Shown here one piece after another: positions 1-6,100 of a stretch of DNA of 6,100 bases. Below the pieces are notes generated by a model that was not told the DNA's origin, did not search any database, and saw only the letters and a program-made list of their open reading frames with translations. Made by a program: the position numbers and the translations under genes. This DNA is from Acetobacteraceae bacterium (GTDB lineage Bacteria; Pseudomonadota; Alphaproteobacteria; Acetobacterales; Acetobacteraceae). Location: assembly GCA_027323595.1 (NCBI GenBank), contig DAHWBL010000153.1, positions 1-6,100 of the forward strand, given 5' to 3'. Positions within the stretch are counted from its first letter, which is position 1. Each line of letters opens with the position of its first letter.

Positions 1-1
1 C

Positions 2-394
2 CCCCCCGATGCCAACCCCGATGCCGGGCTGGTACTGCTGGTCGAGGACGAGGCGGCGGTGCGGCGGCTGGCCGAGCGCAGCCTCGGGCGCGCCGGCTTC
101 GCGGTGCTGGCGGTGGAATCGGCCGAGGCCGCGCTCACCGCGCTCGACCACGCGACCACCGCGCGACTCGCCGTGCTGGTCAGCGACGTGATGCTGCCCG
201 GCCAGGACGGGCCGGCCCTGCTCGCCACGCTGCGCGCGATGCGGCCGCGGTTGCCGGCCATCCTGATGTCGGGCTACGCCGATGCCGCGCTGCGCCAGCG
301 CCTGGACACCGCCGGCGCCGGCTTTCTGGCCAAGCCCTACCGCCAGGCGGAGCTGGTCGCGGCGGTGCAGGCGCTGGCCGGCCCGAACTCTTGA
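2..394 (+). CDS. C-terminal receiver domain of a response regulator or hybrid histidine kinase, CckA-like (5' part outside window)
   Basis: This is the 3' end of a gene that enters from the left edge, read from the first full codon; 130 residues are visible before the TGA stop. The fragment is one CheY-like receiver domain, which accepts a phosphoryl group from a histidine kinase. Visible landmarks, numbered in the fragment, are the acidic pair E15-D16 in LVEDE, the phospho-acceptor D62 in VSDVMLPG, the switch Ser90 in LMSGYAD, and the conserved Lys-Pro pair K111-P112 in FLAKPY. The segments DVMLPGQDGPALL and SGYAD resemble the receiver of CckA, the hybrid kinase of the alphaproteobacterial cell-cycle phosphorelay. 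CckA-type genes are often found near recA in this class. The kinase part would lie outside the window, so a stand-alone regulator cannot be excluded. The receiver call is firm; the CckA assignment is an inference from motif resemblance and position. Confidence 0.85.
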   Translation, partial: PPDANPDAGLVLLVEDEAAVRRLAERSLGRAGFAVLAVESAEAALTALDHATTARLAVLVSDVMLPGQDGPALLATLRAMRPRLPAILMSGYADAALRQRLDTAGAGFLAKPYRQAELVAAVQALAGPNS

Positions 395-397
395 GTT

Positions 398-416
398 GGG
401 GCCTTGAGTTGGCCCC
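398..416 (+). terminator. Short GC hairpin after the receiver gene, possible weak terminator
   Basis: GGGGCC (398-403) pairs perfectly with GGCCCC (411-416) around a 7-nt loop, starting 3 nt after the stop codon at 392-394. No clean T-run follows; the nearest T-rich stretch is at 428-440. It may be a weak or Rho-assisted terminator. The hairpin arises within a 13-nt imperfect tandem duplication (391-403 and 404-416). Confidence 0.4.
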
Positions 417-426
417 CTGAATTGAC

Positions 427-441
427 GTTTCTGTTTTGTTC
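427..441. promoter_or_regulatory. Candidate second LexA (SOS) box, one mismatch
   Basis: The sequence GTTT-N7-GTTC differs at one base from the alphaproteobacterial LexA consensus GTTC-N7-GTTC. It lies 33 bp, centre to centre, upstream of the perfect box at 460-474 and in the opposite orientation. That distance is close to three helical turns, so two LexA dimers could sit on a similar face of the DNA. It is weaker than the downstream box and could be chance in this T-rich stretch. Confidence 0.35.
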
Positions 442-470
442 TTGCGTCTTGGGCGAATCGAACGTACAGA
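442..470 (+). promoter_or_regulatory. recA: Candidate recA promoter
   Basis: TTGCGT (442-447) and TACAGA (465-470) are separated by exactly 17 bp and are plausible -35 and -10 elements for a housekeeping sigma factor. The -10 lies inside the SOS box at 460-474, so bound LexA would block polymerase, the usual repression arrangement. Transcription would begin near 477, giving a leader of roughly 140 nt. Both hexamers are imperfect matches. TTGACG at 422-427 is another possible -35, but nothing convincing stands 17 bp after it. Confidence 0.45.
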
Positions 471-474
471 GAAC
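460..474. promoter_or_regulatory. LexA-binding SOS box of recA, GAAC-N7-GAAC
   Basis: The sequence GAACGTACAGAGAAC is a perfect GAAC-N7-GAAC direct repeat, the reverse complement of the GTTC-N7-GTTC operator bound by alphaproteobacterial LexA. It lies 146 nt before the recA start codon and overlaps the best -10 candidate. recA is the classic SOS gene, so DNA damage would be expected to relieve repression here. The match is seen directly; LexA binding is inferred from the known operator. Confidence 0.85.
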
Positions 475-608
475 ACATGGTTAATGCCCTGGCGCCCGGC
501 GCGGTCCAGCGATTGCGCCGACGCGGCGGGGTGTGACAGGCTACCACCTCTTAATTGGCGTATCGCCAGGGTCGCCGGCATCCTCCGGTTGCATCCGTGG
601 CACGCCCG

Positions 609-613
609 AAAGG
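609..613 (+). promoter_or_regulatory. recA: recA ribosome binding site
   Basis: AAAGG stands 7 nt before the ATG at 621. It selects this ATG over the in-frame ATG at 555, which lacks a comparable site and would add 22 residues not seen in RecA proteins. Confidence 0.7.
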
Positions 614-620
614 CACTGCC

Positions 621-1748
<1,128 letters not shown>

Positions 1749-1757
1749 AATGCGGAG

Positions 1758-1874
1758 TTAGAGCAACATCGCCCAGACCGGAATCGGTCTGGGCGATAAA
1801 GTTGCTCGCTCAACATAAGGCTGGAGCGGTTTCACAGCGTCGATGCTGATGACGGTCAGGGCAAACCGCTCTAA
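1758..1874. repeat. Composite palindromic intergenic element with TTAGAGC/GCTCTAA ends
   Basis: This 117-bp stretch is bounded by a perfect 7-bp terminal inverted repeat, TTAGAGC (1758-1764) and GCTCTAA (1868-1874). Inside are two hairpins. The first pairs GAGCAAC (1761-1767) with GTTGCTC (1801-1807) around a 13-bp perfect inner stem. The second pairs GAGCGGTTT (1824-1832) with AAACCGCTC (1863-1871) around a 30-nt interior that holds a small CAGC/GCTG stem (1835-1838, 1845-1848). The architecture resembles REP- or MITE-like palindromic units scattered between genes in alphaproteobacteria. Only one copy is present in the window, so its dispersed nature is an inference. Confidence 0.6.
1761..1807 (+). 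terminator. Strong hairpin downstream of recA, likely terminator
   Basis: ATCGCCCAGACCG (1768-1780) pairs with CGGTCTGGGCGAT (1785-1797) over 13 perfect base pairs with a 4-nt loop. A further 7-bp outer stem (1761-1767 with 1801-1807) is separated by three unpaired A residues (1798-1800). It begins 12 nt after the recA stop. There is no T-run on either side, so it is not a textbook intrinsic terminator. Its strength and its position between convergent genes suggest it ends or insulates transcription in both directions. Confidence 0.6.
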
Positions 1875-2179
1875 CGCGGCCGCCGACGCTGCCCACGGGC
1901 GGCGTCGGAGGAGCGGCTGCTCGCCGCGCCGCCGATGCACACCATCCCCAACCCCGCCGGCACCAGCCAGGACGGGCGCACCAGCAGCGGCAGCATCGCA
2001 TGCACCCACACCCAGCCAAGCCCGAGCTGCTGCATCCAGCCGCGCAGATTAACCACCAGCGCGCGATCAAGATCGCCCAGCACTTCGCCCAGCGTCTGGT
2101 CGGGCGCGCCCAGGGTGGCCAGGGCGAACGCCCCCACCAGAAAAATCGCCGCCGCTACCGAGAAAATCTTGAATTTCAT
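1871..2179 (-). CDS. Small two-helix membrane protein downstream of msrP, function unknown
   Basis: This 102-residue protein is not recognised as a named family. It has a hydrophobic N-terminal segment (about residues 5-24, rich in A, F, V and L), a polar middle (25-55) containing GEVLGDLDRALVVNLRGWMQ, and a second hydrophobic stretch (about 57-86) with LPLLVRPSWLVPAGLGMV. The tail after residue 88 is Arg- and Ser-rich. It would be an inner-membrane protein with two helices, or a signal-anchored protein with one. The ATG lies 14 nt after the msrP stop with no clear Shine-Dalgarno site, so translation is probably coupled to msrP. Its TAG stop is supplied by the terminal repeat of the palindromic element, so the last 10-15 residues may not be ancestral. 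It is far too short and of the wrong pattern for MsrQ. Reality of the gene rests on its hydrophobic pattern and operon position. Confidence 0.65.
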   Translation of the reverse strand: MKFKIFSVAAAIFLVGAFALATLGAPDQTLGEVLGDLDRALVVNLRGWMQQLGLGWVWVHAMLPLLVRPSWLVPAGLGMVCIGGAASSRSSDAARGQRRRPR

Positions 2180-2193
2180 CGCATGGCCGGTTG

Positions 2194-3099
2194 CTACATG
2201 AACAGTTTCTCGCCGGTGCTGTTGGCATAAAGCCCGGCCACGAACTCGCCATAGCCGTTATAGAGCTGGGTGGGAATACGTTTGCCGGTGCCGATGTCGC
2301 GCTCGCTCGCCTGGCTCCAGCGCGGATGCGGCACCTCGGGGTTCACGTTCGCCCAGAACCCGTATTCCGACGACTGGATGTTTTCCCACATGCCGACCGG
2401 CCGCTTTTCCAGAAAACTCACCTTGACGATCGATTTGACCGATTTGAAACCGTATTTCCACGGCAGGTGAATGCGGATCGGCCCACCGTTCTGCGGCGGC
2501 AGCGCCTTGCCGTACATGCCGGTGGGAATGAAGGCCAGATCGTTGGTGGCCTCCGCCATGGTGACCGAATCGATGTAGGGCCACGGATAAAACGGCATGC
2601 GCAGGCCCGGCATGTGCTTCTTGTCGGCGATCGTGGTGAAGGCGACGAACTTCGCCGAGCCCAGCGGCCGCGCCAGCGCCACCAGCCGCGCCATCGCAAA
2701 GCCGGTCCAGGGCACCACCATCGACCACGCCTCGACGCAGCGATGCCGATACACCCGGTCCTCCAGTTGCACCTGGCGCAGCAGCTCGGCCAGCGAGAGA
2801 GTCTGCTCCTTTTCCACCAGCCCGGCGAAGCTGATCGACCAAGGGTCCTGCGGCAACGCCTGGGCGTCCTCCCACAGATCCTTGTCGGTGCTGAATTCAT
2901 AATAGTTGTTATAGGTGGTCGCGGCCTTTTCCGGCGTGACCGGCCGGCCCGGCGGATATTTGTCGTCGGCGCGCGCAAGGCCAGGCAGCAGCGGCGCGGC
3001 GAGCCCGGCGGCCAGCAGCGCGCGGCGGCCAAGCGAAAACCCTTCCGGGGTGGCCCGATTTTCCGGCAATTCCCAGCCACGGCGTGAACGGATCAGCAT
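2194..3099 (-). CDS. msrP: Protein-methionine-sulfoxide reductase catalytic subunit MsrP (YedY), Tat-exported
   Basis: MsrP is a periplasmic molybdopterin enzyme that reduces methionine sulfoxide in envelope proteins, using electrons normally supplied by the haem membrane protein MsrQ. The 301-residue product has a twin-arginine signal (RR at 25-26 in SLGRRALLAAG, hydrophobic to about 40) with likely cleavage after ARA at 44. The oxidoreductase fold follows, with YNNYYEFSTDK (63-73), the molybdenum-ligand cysteine C121 in RHRCVEAWSMVVPW, YGKALPPQNGGPIR (196-209), PWKYGFKSVKSI (213-224), YGFWANVNPEVPHPRWSQA (246-264) and a C-terminal YNGYGEFVAGLY. All core motifs match E. coli MsrP in order. 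The ATG at 3099 is chosen because AAGGAGG stands 6 nt before it; the open frame extends upstream without such a site and would run into the next gene. No msrQ adjoins it in the window. Confidence 0.97.
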   Translation of the reverse strand: MLIRSRRGWELPENRATPEGFSLGRRALLAAGLAAPLLPGLARADDKYPPGRPVTPEKAATTYNNYYEFSTDKDLWEDAQALPQDPWSISFAGLVEKEQTLSLAELLRQVQLEDRVYRHRCVEAWSMVVPWTGFAMARLVALARPLGSAKFVAFTTIADKKHMPGLRMPFYPWPYIDSVTMAEATNDLAFIPTGMYGKALPPQNGGPIRIHLPWKYGFKSVKSIVKVSFLEKRPVGMWENIQSSEYGFWANVNPEVPHPRWSQASERDIGTGKRIPTQLYNGYGEFVAGLYANSTGEKLFM

Positions 3100-3214
3100 C
3101 TGCACCCTCCTTGCGGTCAGCATCGACCGGTCAACCCCATTCGCGGCCCGACCGCGCGCGGTTACAGGCCCTCCCCCGCATGTGGCCACGCCGGCCGATT
3201 TGGCCAGGGTCGCA
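3100..3214. other. Gap between the transporter gene and msrP, palindrome-rich
   Basis: This 115-bp gap holds the msrP ribosome site plus several palindromes: GACCGGTC (3125-3132), ACCGCGCGCGGT (3151-3162) and GTGGCCAC (3182-3189). A second TGGCCA (3201-3206) can pair with TGGCCA at 3183-3188 over a 12-nt loop, just after the transporter stop, and may act as a weak terminator; no T-run follows. No convincing sigma-70 promoter for msrP was found, though the distance suggests msrP has its own. Confidence 0.35.
3106..3112 (-). promoter_or_regulatory. msrP: msrP ribosome binding site
   Basis: Read on the - strand this is AAGGAGG, a near-ideal Shine-Dalgarno sequence 6 nt before the ATG at 3097-3099. 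It fixes the msrP start and gives a protein that begins shortly before the twin-arginine signal. Confidence 0.85.
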
Positions 3215-4600
3215 TCACCCCACCCGCACCGGCGCGCGCTGTTCGATCGCGCCGGCATGAAAACGCCGCCGATAAAGCTGCCCCATCGCCAGCGCGGCGA
3301 CGAAGGCGACCAGATACGGCAGGCTGGCCACCAGATAGAGCGATTCCACCGACAGATGCCGCGCGATCAGCACCCCGCCCAGCATCGGCCCGACGATCGA
3401 GCCAAGCCGCCCGACCCCGAACGCCCAGCCCGAACCGTTGGCGCGGATGGCGGTCGGATAGATCAGCGCGGCGCCGACATTGAGCCCGGTCTGGCCGCCA
3501 AGCACGCAGAATCCGGCGAAAAACTGCAACCCGAACACCGCCCACACCGCCTGCGCGCCGGCGGCCCAGCCGATCGCGGCGATCACCGGGATGGCCAGCC
3601 CAAACATCGGCGCGAGCGGCAGCAGCCCGTGCCGGTCCATCGGCCGCGCCAGCAGCAGCCCACCCACCAGCCCGCCAAACTGGGTCAGCATGCCGGCCAC
3701 CGCGGCGCGCGCGGGGGGCATGTGGGCGGCGGCCAGCACCGTGGGCGTCCAGCTCAGCAGGAAGAAATATCCCATCAGATTCAGCATGAAACACAGCCAC
3801 AGCAGCGGCGTGATCGGCGCGAGCCGCCCGGCGAACAACTGCGCGGGGGAAAACCGGCCCAGATCGGCCTCCTCGGCGACCACGAACCGCGCGCCGGGGT
3901 CGATCGCCTCCCCGGCGATGCGCGACAGGATCGCCGCCACCGCCGCGCCGGCGCGCCGCTTCAGCACCAGGAACCGCACCGATTCCGGCATCATCCAGAT
4001 GCAGGCGATGCCGGTCAGCACCGGCACGATGCCGCCGATGCGAAAGATCACCGGCCAGCCCATCTCGGGCACCAGCGTCGCCGCGACCAGGCCCGGAAAG
4101 CCGCCGCCGAAGGCGACACCCGAATACAGGATGATCATCATGCTGGCCCGCCAGCGCCGCGGCGCCATCTCCGCGGCGAGCGCGCCCACGGTGGGCAGCA
4201 GCCCGCCGATGCCAACGCCTGCGACCAGCCGCAGCACCAGCACCTGCTCCAGGCTGGTGGCATCCGCGGTGATCCAGGTGATGGCGCCGAACAGCAGGCT
4301 GGAGGCGATGATCGCGCTTTTGCGGCCGAACCGGTCGCCGATCCAGCCAAAGATCAGCGCGCCGAACAAAATGCCCACCAGGCTCGCGCTCAGCACCGGC
4401 CCCATCGCCGCCATCGAGGTGACGCCGAACTGGGCGATCATGCCCGGTGCGGCGAAGGCAATGGCGGCGATGTCGTAGCCATCGGCCAGCACCAGCAGAA
4501 ATCCCAGGATCAGCACGCTGATCTGGAACCGTCCGGGCCGGCGGGAATCGATGAAGGCGGCGACGTCGATGGTCTGGGCGGAGCGCTCGGACGCGGCCAT
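3215..4600 (-). CDS. MFS transporter, aromatic acid:H+ symporter (AAHS)-like
   Basis: This is a 461-residue inner-membrane transporter of the major facilitator superfamily with about 12 hydrophobic segments. The first helix carries DGYD (40-43), matching the DGxD motif of the AAHS family (PcaK, BenK, VanK relatives). The loop between helices 2 and 3 has GDRFGRK (88-94), the MFS signature. VLRLVAGVGIGGLLPTVGAL (122-141) and PESVRFLV (205-212) are also typical of this group. It probably imports a benzoate-like or other aromatic carboxylate with protons; the substrate itself cannot be read. The ATG at 4600 is preferred over an in-frame TTG at 4615 because AAGGA lies 7 nt before the ATG. The gene starts 11 nt after the cytochrome stop, so it is likely the last gene of a three-gene operon with the cytochrome and amidohydrolase. 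Confidence 0.93.
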   Translation of the reverse strand: MAASERSAQTIDVAAFIDSRRPGRFQISVLILGFLLVLADGYDIAAIAFAAPGMIAQFGVTSMAAMGPVLSASLVGILFGALIFGWIGDRFGRKSAIIASSLLFGAITWITADATSLEQVLVLRLVAGVGIGGLLPTVGALAAEMAPRRWRASMMIILYSGVAFGGGFPGLVAATLVPEMGWPVIFRIGGIVPVLTGIACIWMMPESVRFLVLKRRAGAAVAAILSRIAGEAIDPGARFVVAEEADLGRFSPAQLFAGRLAPITPLLWLCFMLNLMGYFFLLSWTPTVLAAAHMPPARAAVAGMLTQFGGLVGGLLLARPMDRHGLLPLAPMFGLAIPVIAAIGWAAGAQAVWAVFGLQFFAGFCVLGGQTGLNVGAALIYPTAIRANGSGWAFGVGRLGSIVGPMLGGVLIARHLSVESLYLVASLPYLVAFVAALAMGQLYRRRFHAGAIEQRAPVRVG

Positions 4601-4607
4601 GGCGGGG

Positions 4608-4612
4608 TCCTT
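4608..4612 (-). promoter_or_regulatory. Ribosome binding site of the MFS transporter gene
   Basis: AAGGA on the - strand lies 7 nt before the ATG at 4598-4600 and touches the TGA stop of the cytochrome gene (4612-4614). This arrangement favours translational coupling and rules against the upstream TTG start. Confidence 0.7.
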
Positions 4613-4980
4613 CAATGCAGGGTTTTGAGGAAGGCGATCAGGTTGGCGCGATCGTCGGGGTCGGCGATGCCGCCGAGCTTCATCCGGGTGCCCGGCACCG
4701 CGGCGCGCGGGTTGGCCAGATAGGCGTCCAGCGCCGCGTCGTTCCAGATTTTACCAGACGCCGCCATCGCCGGCGAATAAGTGAAGCCGCCCACATGCCC
4801 GGCGGTCGCACCGGCGATGGCGGCGAGCGACGGGCCGGTGCCGTTGTCGCCGGGCGTGGTGGCGTGGCAGTTGGCGCATTGCTCGGCATACATCGCAGCC
4901 CCCGCGGCGACATCCTGGGCAACGCCAGGGGCGGTGGTGAGCAGCAGGGCGAAAAGGGTCGGCACGGGGCGCGGTTTCAT
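4612..4980 (-). CDS. Periplasmic class I c-type cytochrome
   Basis: This is a 122-residue exported mono-haem cytochrome. The N-terminus is a Sec-type signal peptide (positively charged start, hydrophobic residues 8-20, likely cleavage after GVA at 21). The haem attachment motif CANCH covers 35-39, with C35 and C38 binding haem and H39 as axial ligand. The likely second ligand is M100 in PGTRMKLGGI. The 3' end helix DDRANLIAFLKTLH is the usual last helix of small class I cytochromes (cytochrome c2 or c550 type). It would carry single electrons in the periplasm. It starts 12 nt after the amidohydrolase stop, and AAGGA lies 6 nt before its ATG, so it is probably co-transcribed. Its redox partner is not visible in the window. 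Confidence 0.95.
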   Translation of the reverse strand: MKPRPVPTLFALLLTTAPGVAQDVAAGAAMYAEQCANCHATTPGDNGTGPSLAAIAGATAGHVGGFTYSPAMAASGKIWNDAALDAYLANPRAAVPGTRMKLGGIADPDDRANLIAFLKTLH

Positions 4981-4986
4981 CGAATA

Positions 4987-4991
4987 TCCTT
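4987..4991 (-). promoter_or_regulatory. Ribosome binding site of the cytochrome c gene
   Basis: AAGGA on the - strand lies 6 nt before the ATG at 4978-4980 and within the 12-nt gap after the amidohydrolase stop. It supports both the start and tight coupling of the two genes. Confidence 0.75.
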
Positions 4992-4992
4992 G

Positions 4993-6099
4993 TCAGAGCC
5001 TGGCGAGACGCGGCAGCAGCACCAGCGCGTTGGCGCGGTCGATGCGGGCGAGATCGGCGGCGGACAGGCCGGCGGCGGCAAGCCCGGTCTCGGCCTCGGC
5101 GGGGGCGACGAAGGGATAGTCCGAGCCGAACAAAATCTGCGACACCGGCAGCAGCGCGCGCATCGCCGCCAGCGCCGGCGGGCTGGTGGCCGAGGCGGTG
5201 TCATAGAACATCCGCCGCATCTGCGCGCGCACCCCGCCTGGCACCTGGGCGGCGAGCGCCTTGGGTCCGACCTCCTCGATGCGCGCCGCCAACATCGGCA
5301 GCGCGCCGCCGCCATGCGAAAAGATGAAGCGCAGATCGGGGAACTTCGTGGTGGTTCCCGAATAGATCAGGCTGGCGACGGTGCGCGTGGTGTCGAACGG
5401 GAACTCCACCATCTGCGGCTGAAAGCCTGGCATCAGCGCCGCACAGCACGGCGCGGCGGTGGGATGCACATAGACCACCGCGCGCCGGCGGTTCAGCTCG
5501 GCGAACACCGGCGCGAAGGCCGGATCGCCGAGATAGCGCCCGTCATAGTTGCTGAGCAGGCCGATGCCGTCGGCTTTCAGCACATCGAGCGCATAGGCGA
5601 TCTCGGCGAGGCTGCCATCGATGTCGGGCAGCGGGATCGGCGCGAACAGGCCAAAGCGGGTGGGATGATCGGCGACCATGCGCGCGCCGTACTCGTTCCA
5701 GGCGCGCGCGATGGCGCGGCTTTCGTCGATCTTGCCGGTCCACACACCAGGCGTTGAAACCGAGCCGATCGCGGTGGCGATGCCATTGCTGTCCAGCACC
5801 TCCAGCGCGCGGGCGGGCGACCAGGTGGCGATCTGCGAGGGCGTGAGATTATGGCCAAAGCCACGGGCGGCGGCATGCTCGCGCGCGATGTGCTCGGGCG
5901 GCATGAAATGATGGTGGATGTCGATGCGCCGGCCGGCCGCCGGCATGGCGGCGGCGTACCCGACAGCGGGAGCGAGCACGGTGGCGGCGATCCCGGCCAG
6001 CGCGCCGCGTCGGCCGAGCGTCCCGCAGCAGGGTGCGCGGCATGCGGCGGCGGCATCGTCGCAGAAAAATCGCGCGCGCACCGATCGTGTCATGTTCAT
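4993..6099 (-). CDS. Tat-exported amidohydrolase of the Amidohydrolase_2 / ACMSD-like decarboxylase family (start at window edge)
   Basis: The protein (368 residues from the ATG at 6099) is a metal-dependent TIM-barrel enzyme of the group that includes ACMSD and gamma-resorcylate decarboxylases, which act on aromatic or unsaturated carboxylic acids by hydrolysis or decarboxylation. Metal-site motifs are in order: IDIHHHFMPPEH (59-70, with H62 and H64), VYVHPT (H212), FIFSHGGGALPML (H262) and LFGSDYPF (D327). The N-terminus has a twin-arginine motif, LGRRGALAG with RR at 30-31, then a hydrophobic run to about 50, so the enzyme is expected in the periplasm. Before it are four cysteines (13, 20, 24, 25). 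The ATG is one base from the window end, so no ribosome site is visible. The true start could be this one, M3 at 6093, or further upstream. Family call is firm; reaction and substrate are unknown. Confidence 0.9.
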   Translation of the reverse strand: MNMTRSVRARFFCDDAAAACRAPCCGTLGRRGALAGIAATVLAPAVGYAAAMPAAGRRIDIHHHFMPPEHIAREHAAARGFGHNLTPSQIATWSPARALEVLDSNGIATAIGSVSTPGVWTGKIDESRAIARAWNEYGARMVADHPTRFGLFAPIPLPDIDGSLAEIAYALDVLKADGIGLLSNYDGRYLGDPAFAPVFAELNRRRAVVYVHPTAAPCCAALMPGFQPQMVEFPFDTTRTVASLIYSGTTTKFPDLRFIFSHGGGALPMLAARIEEVGPKALAAQVPGGVRAQMRRMFYDTASATSPPALAAMRALLPVSQILFGSDYPFVAPAEAETGLAAAGLSAADLARIDRANALVLLPRLARL

Positions 6100-6100
6100 C

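Noticed and set aside
555..620. RecA start at 555
   Set aside because: The added 22 residues do not resemble RecA, and the ribosome site lies before 621.
1758..1874. CRISPR array or attachment site
   Set aside because: There are no regularly spaced repeats or spacers, and no integrase or cas gene nearby; the palindromes fit a REP-like or terminator role better.
3100..3258. Upstream extension of msrP to 3258
   Set aside because: It would overlap the end of the transporter gene and add residues before a normal Tat signal; the ideal AAGGAGG site favours the ATG at 3099.
4601..4615. TTG start for the MFS gene at 4615
   Set aside because: The ATG at 4600 has AAGGA at 7 nt spacing, while the TTG would place that site inside the coding region.
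2915..4723. 602-residue open frame on the + strand opposite msrP and the MFS gene
   Set aside because: The translation is His/Gln/Arg-rich low-complexity sequence antisense to clear membrane-protein and MsrP coding regions; it is a GC-driven shadow.
4615..5757. 380-residue open frame on the + strand opposite the cytochrome and amidohydrolase genes
   Set aside because: It is antisense to two genes with intact catalytic and haem motifs, and its Gly/Arg/His-rich product has no recognisable features.

Overview
The window is GC-rich, uses Shine-Dalgarno-led starts, and looks like an alphaproteobacterium, most likely from the Rhodospirillales/Acetobacteraceae side. The evidence is a CckA-like receiver domain directly upstream of recA, an alphaproteobacterial-type SOS operator (GAAC-N7-GAAC) in the recA promoter region, and an exported MsrP of alphaproteobacterial character. 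The species cannot be named from this sequence alone.

Layout. The left part reads on the + strand: the 3' end of a gene carrying a response-regulator receiver domain (2-394), a regulatory gap with one clear and one near-consensus LexA box (395-620), and a complete recA (621-1748). A 117-bp composite palindromic element (1758-1874) follows. It bears a 13-bp perfect hairpin and separates two convergent gene sets. The rest of the window reads on the - strand: a small two-helix membrane protein (1871-2179) downstream of msrP (2194-3099), then, after a 115-bp gap, a tight three-gene unit. In transcription order that unit is a Tat-exported amidohydrolase (4993-6099, start at the window edge), a periplasmic c-type cytochrome (4612-4980) and an aromatic-acid-type MFS transporter (3215-4600).

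How the genes work together. The receiver and RecA genes belong to core cell-cycle and DNA-repair functions. MsrP repairs oxidised methionine in periplasmic proteins, but its usual haem-membrane partner MsrQ is not beside it; a small unrecognised membrane protein occupies that place. The amidohydrolase, cytochrome and transporter are spaced 11-12 bp apart with good ribosome sites. They probably form one operon for periplasmic processing and uptake of an aromatic or related carboxylic acid. This last unit is the most novel-looking part of the window, though its substrate is not readable from sequence.

The long reading frames opposite the real genes are GC-driven shadows and are left out. No tRNA, rRNA, CRISPR array, transposase or integrase was seen.
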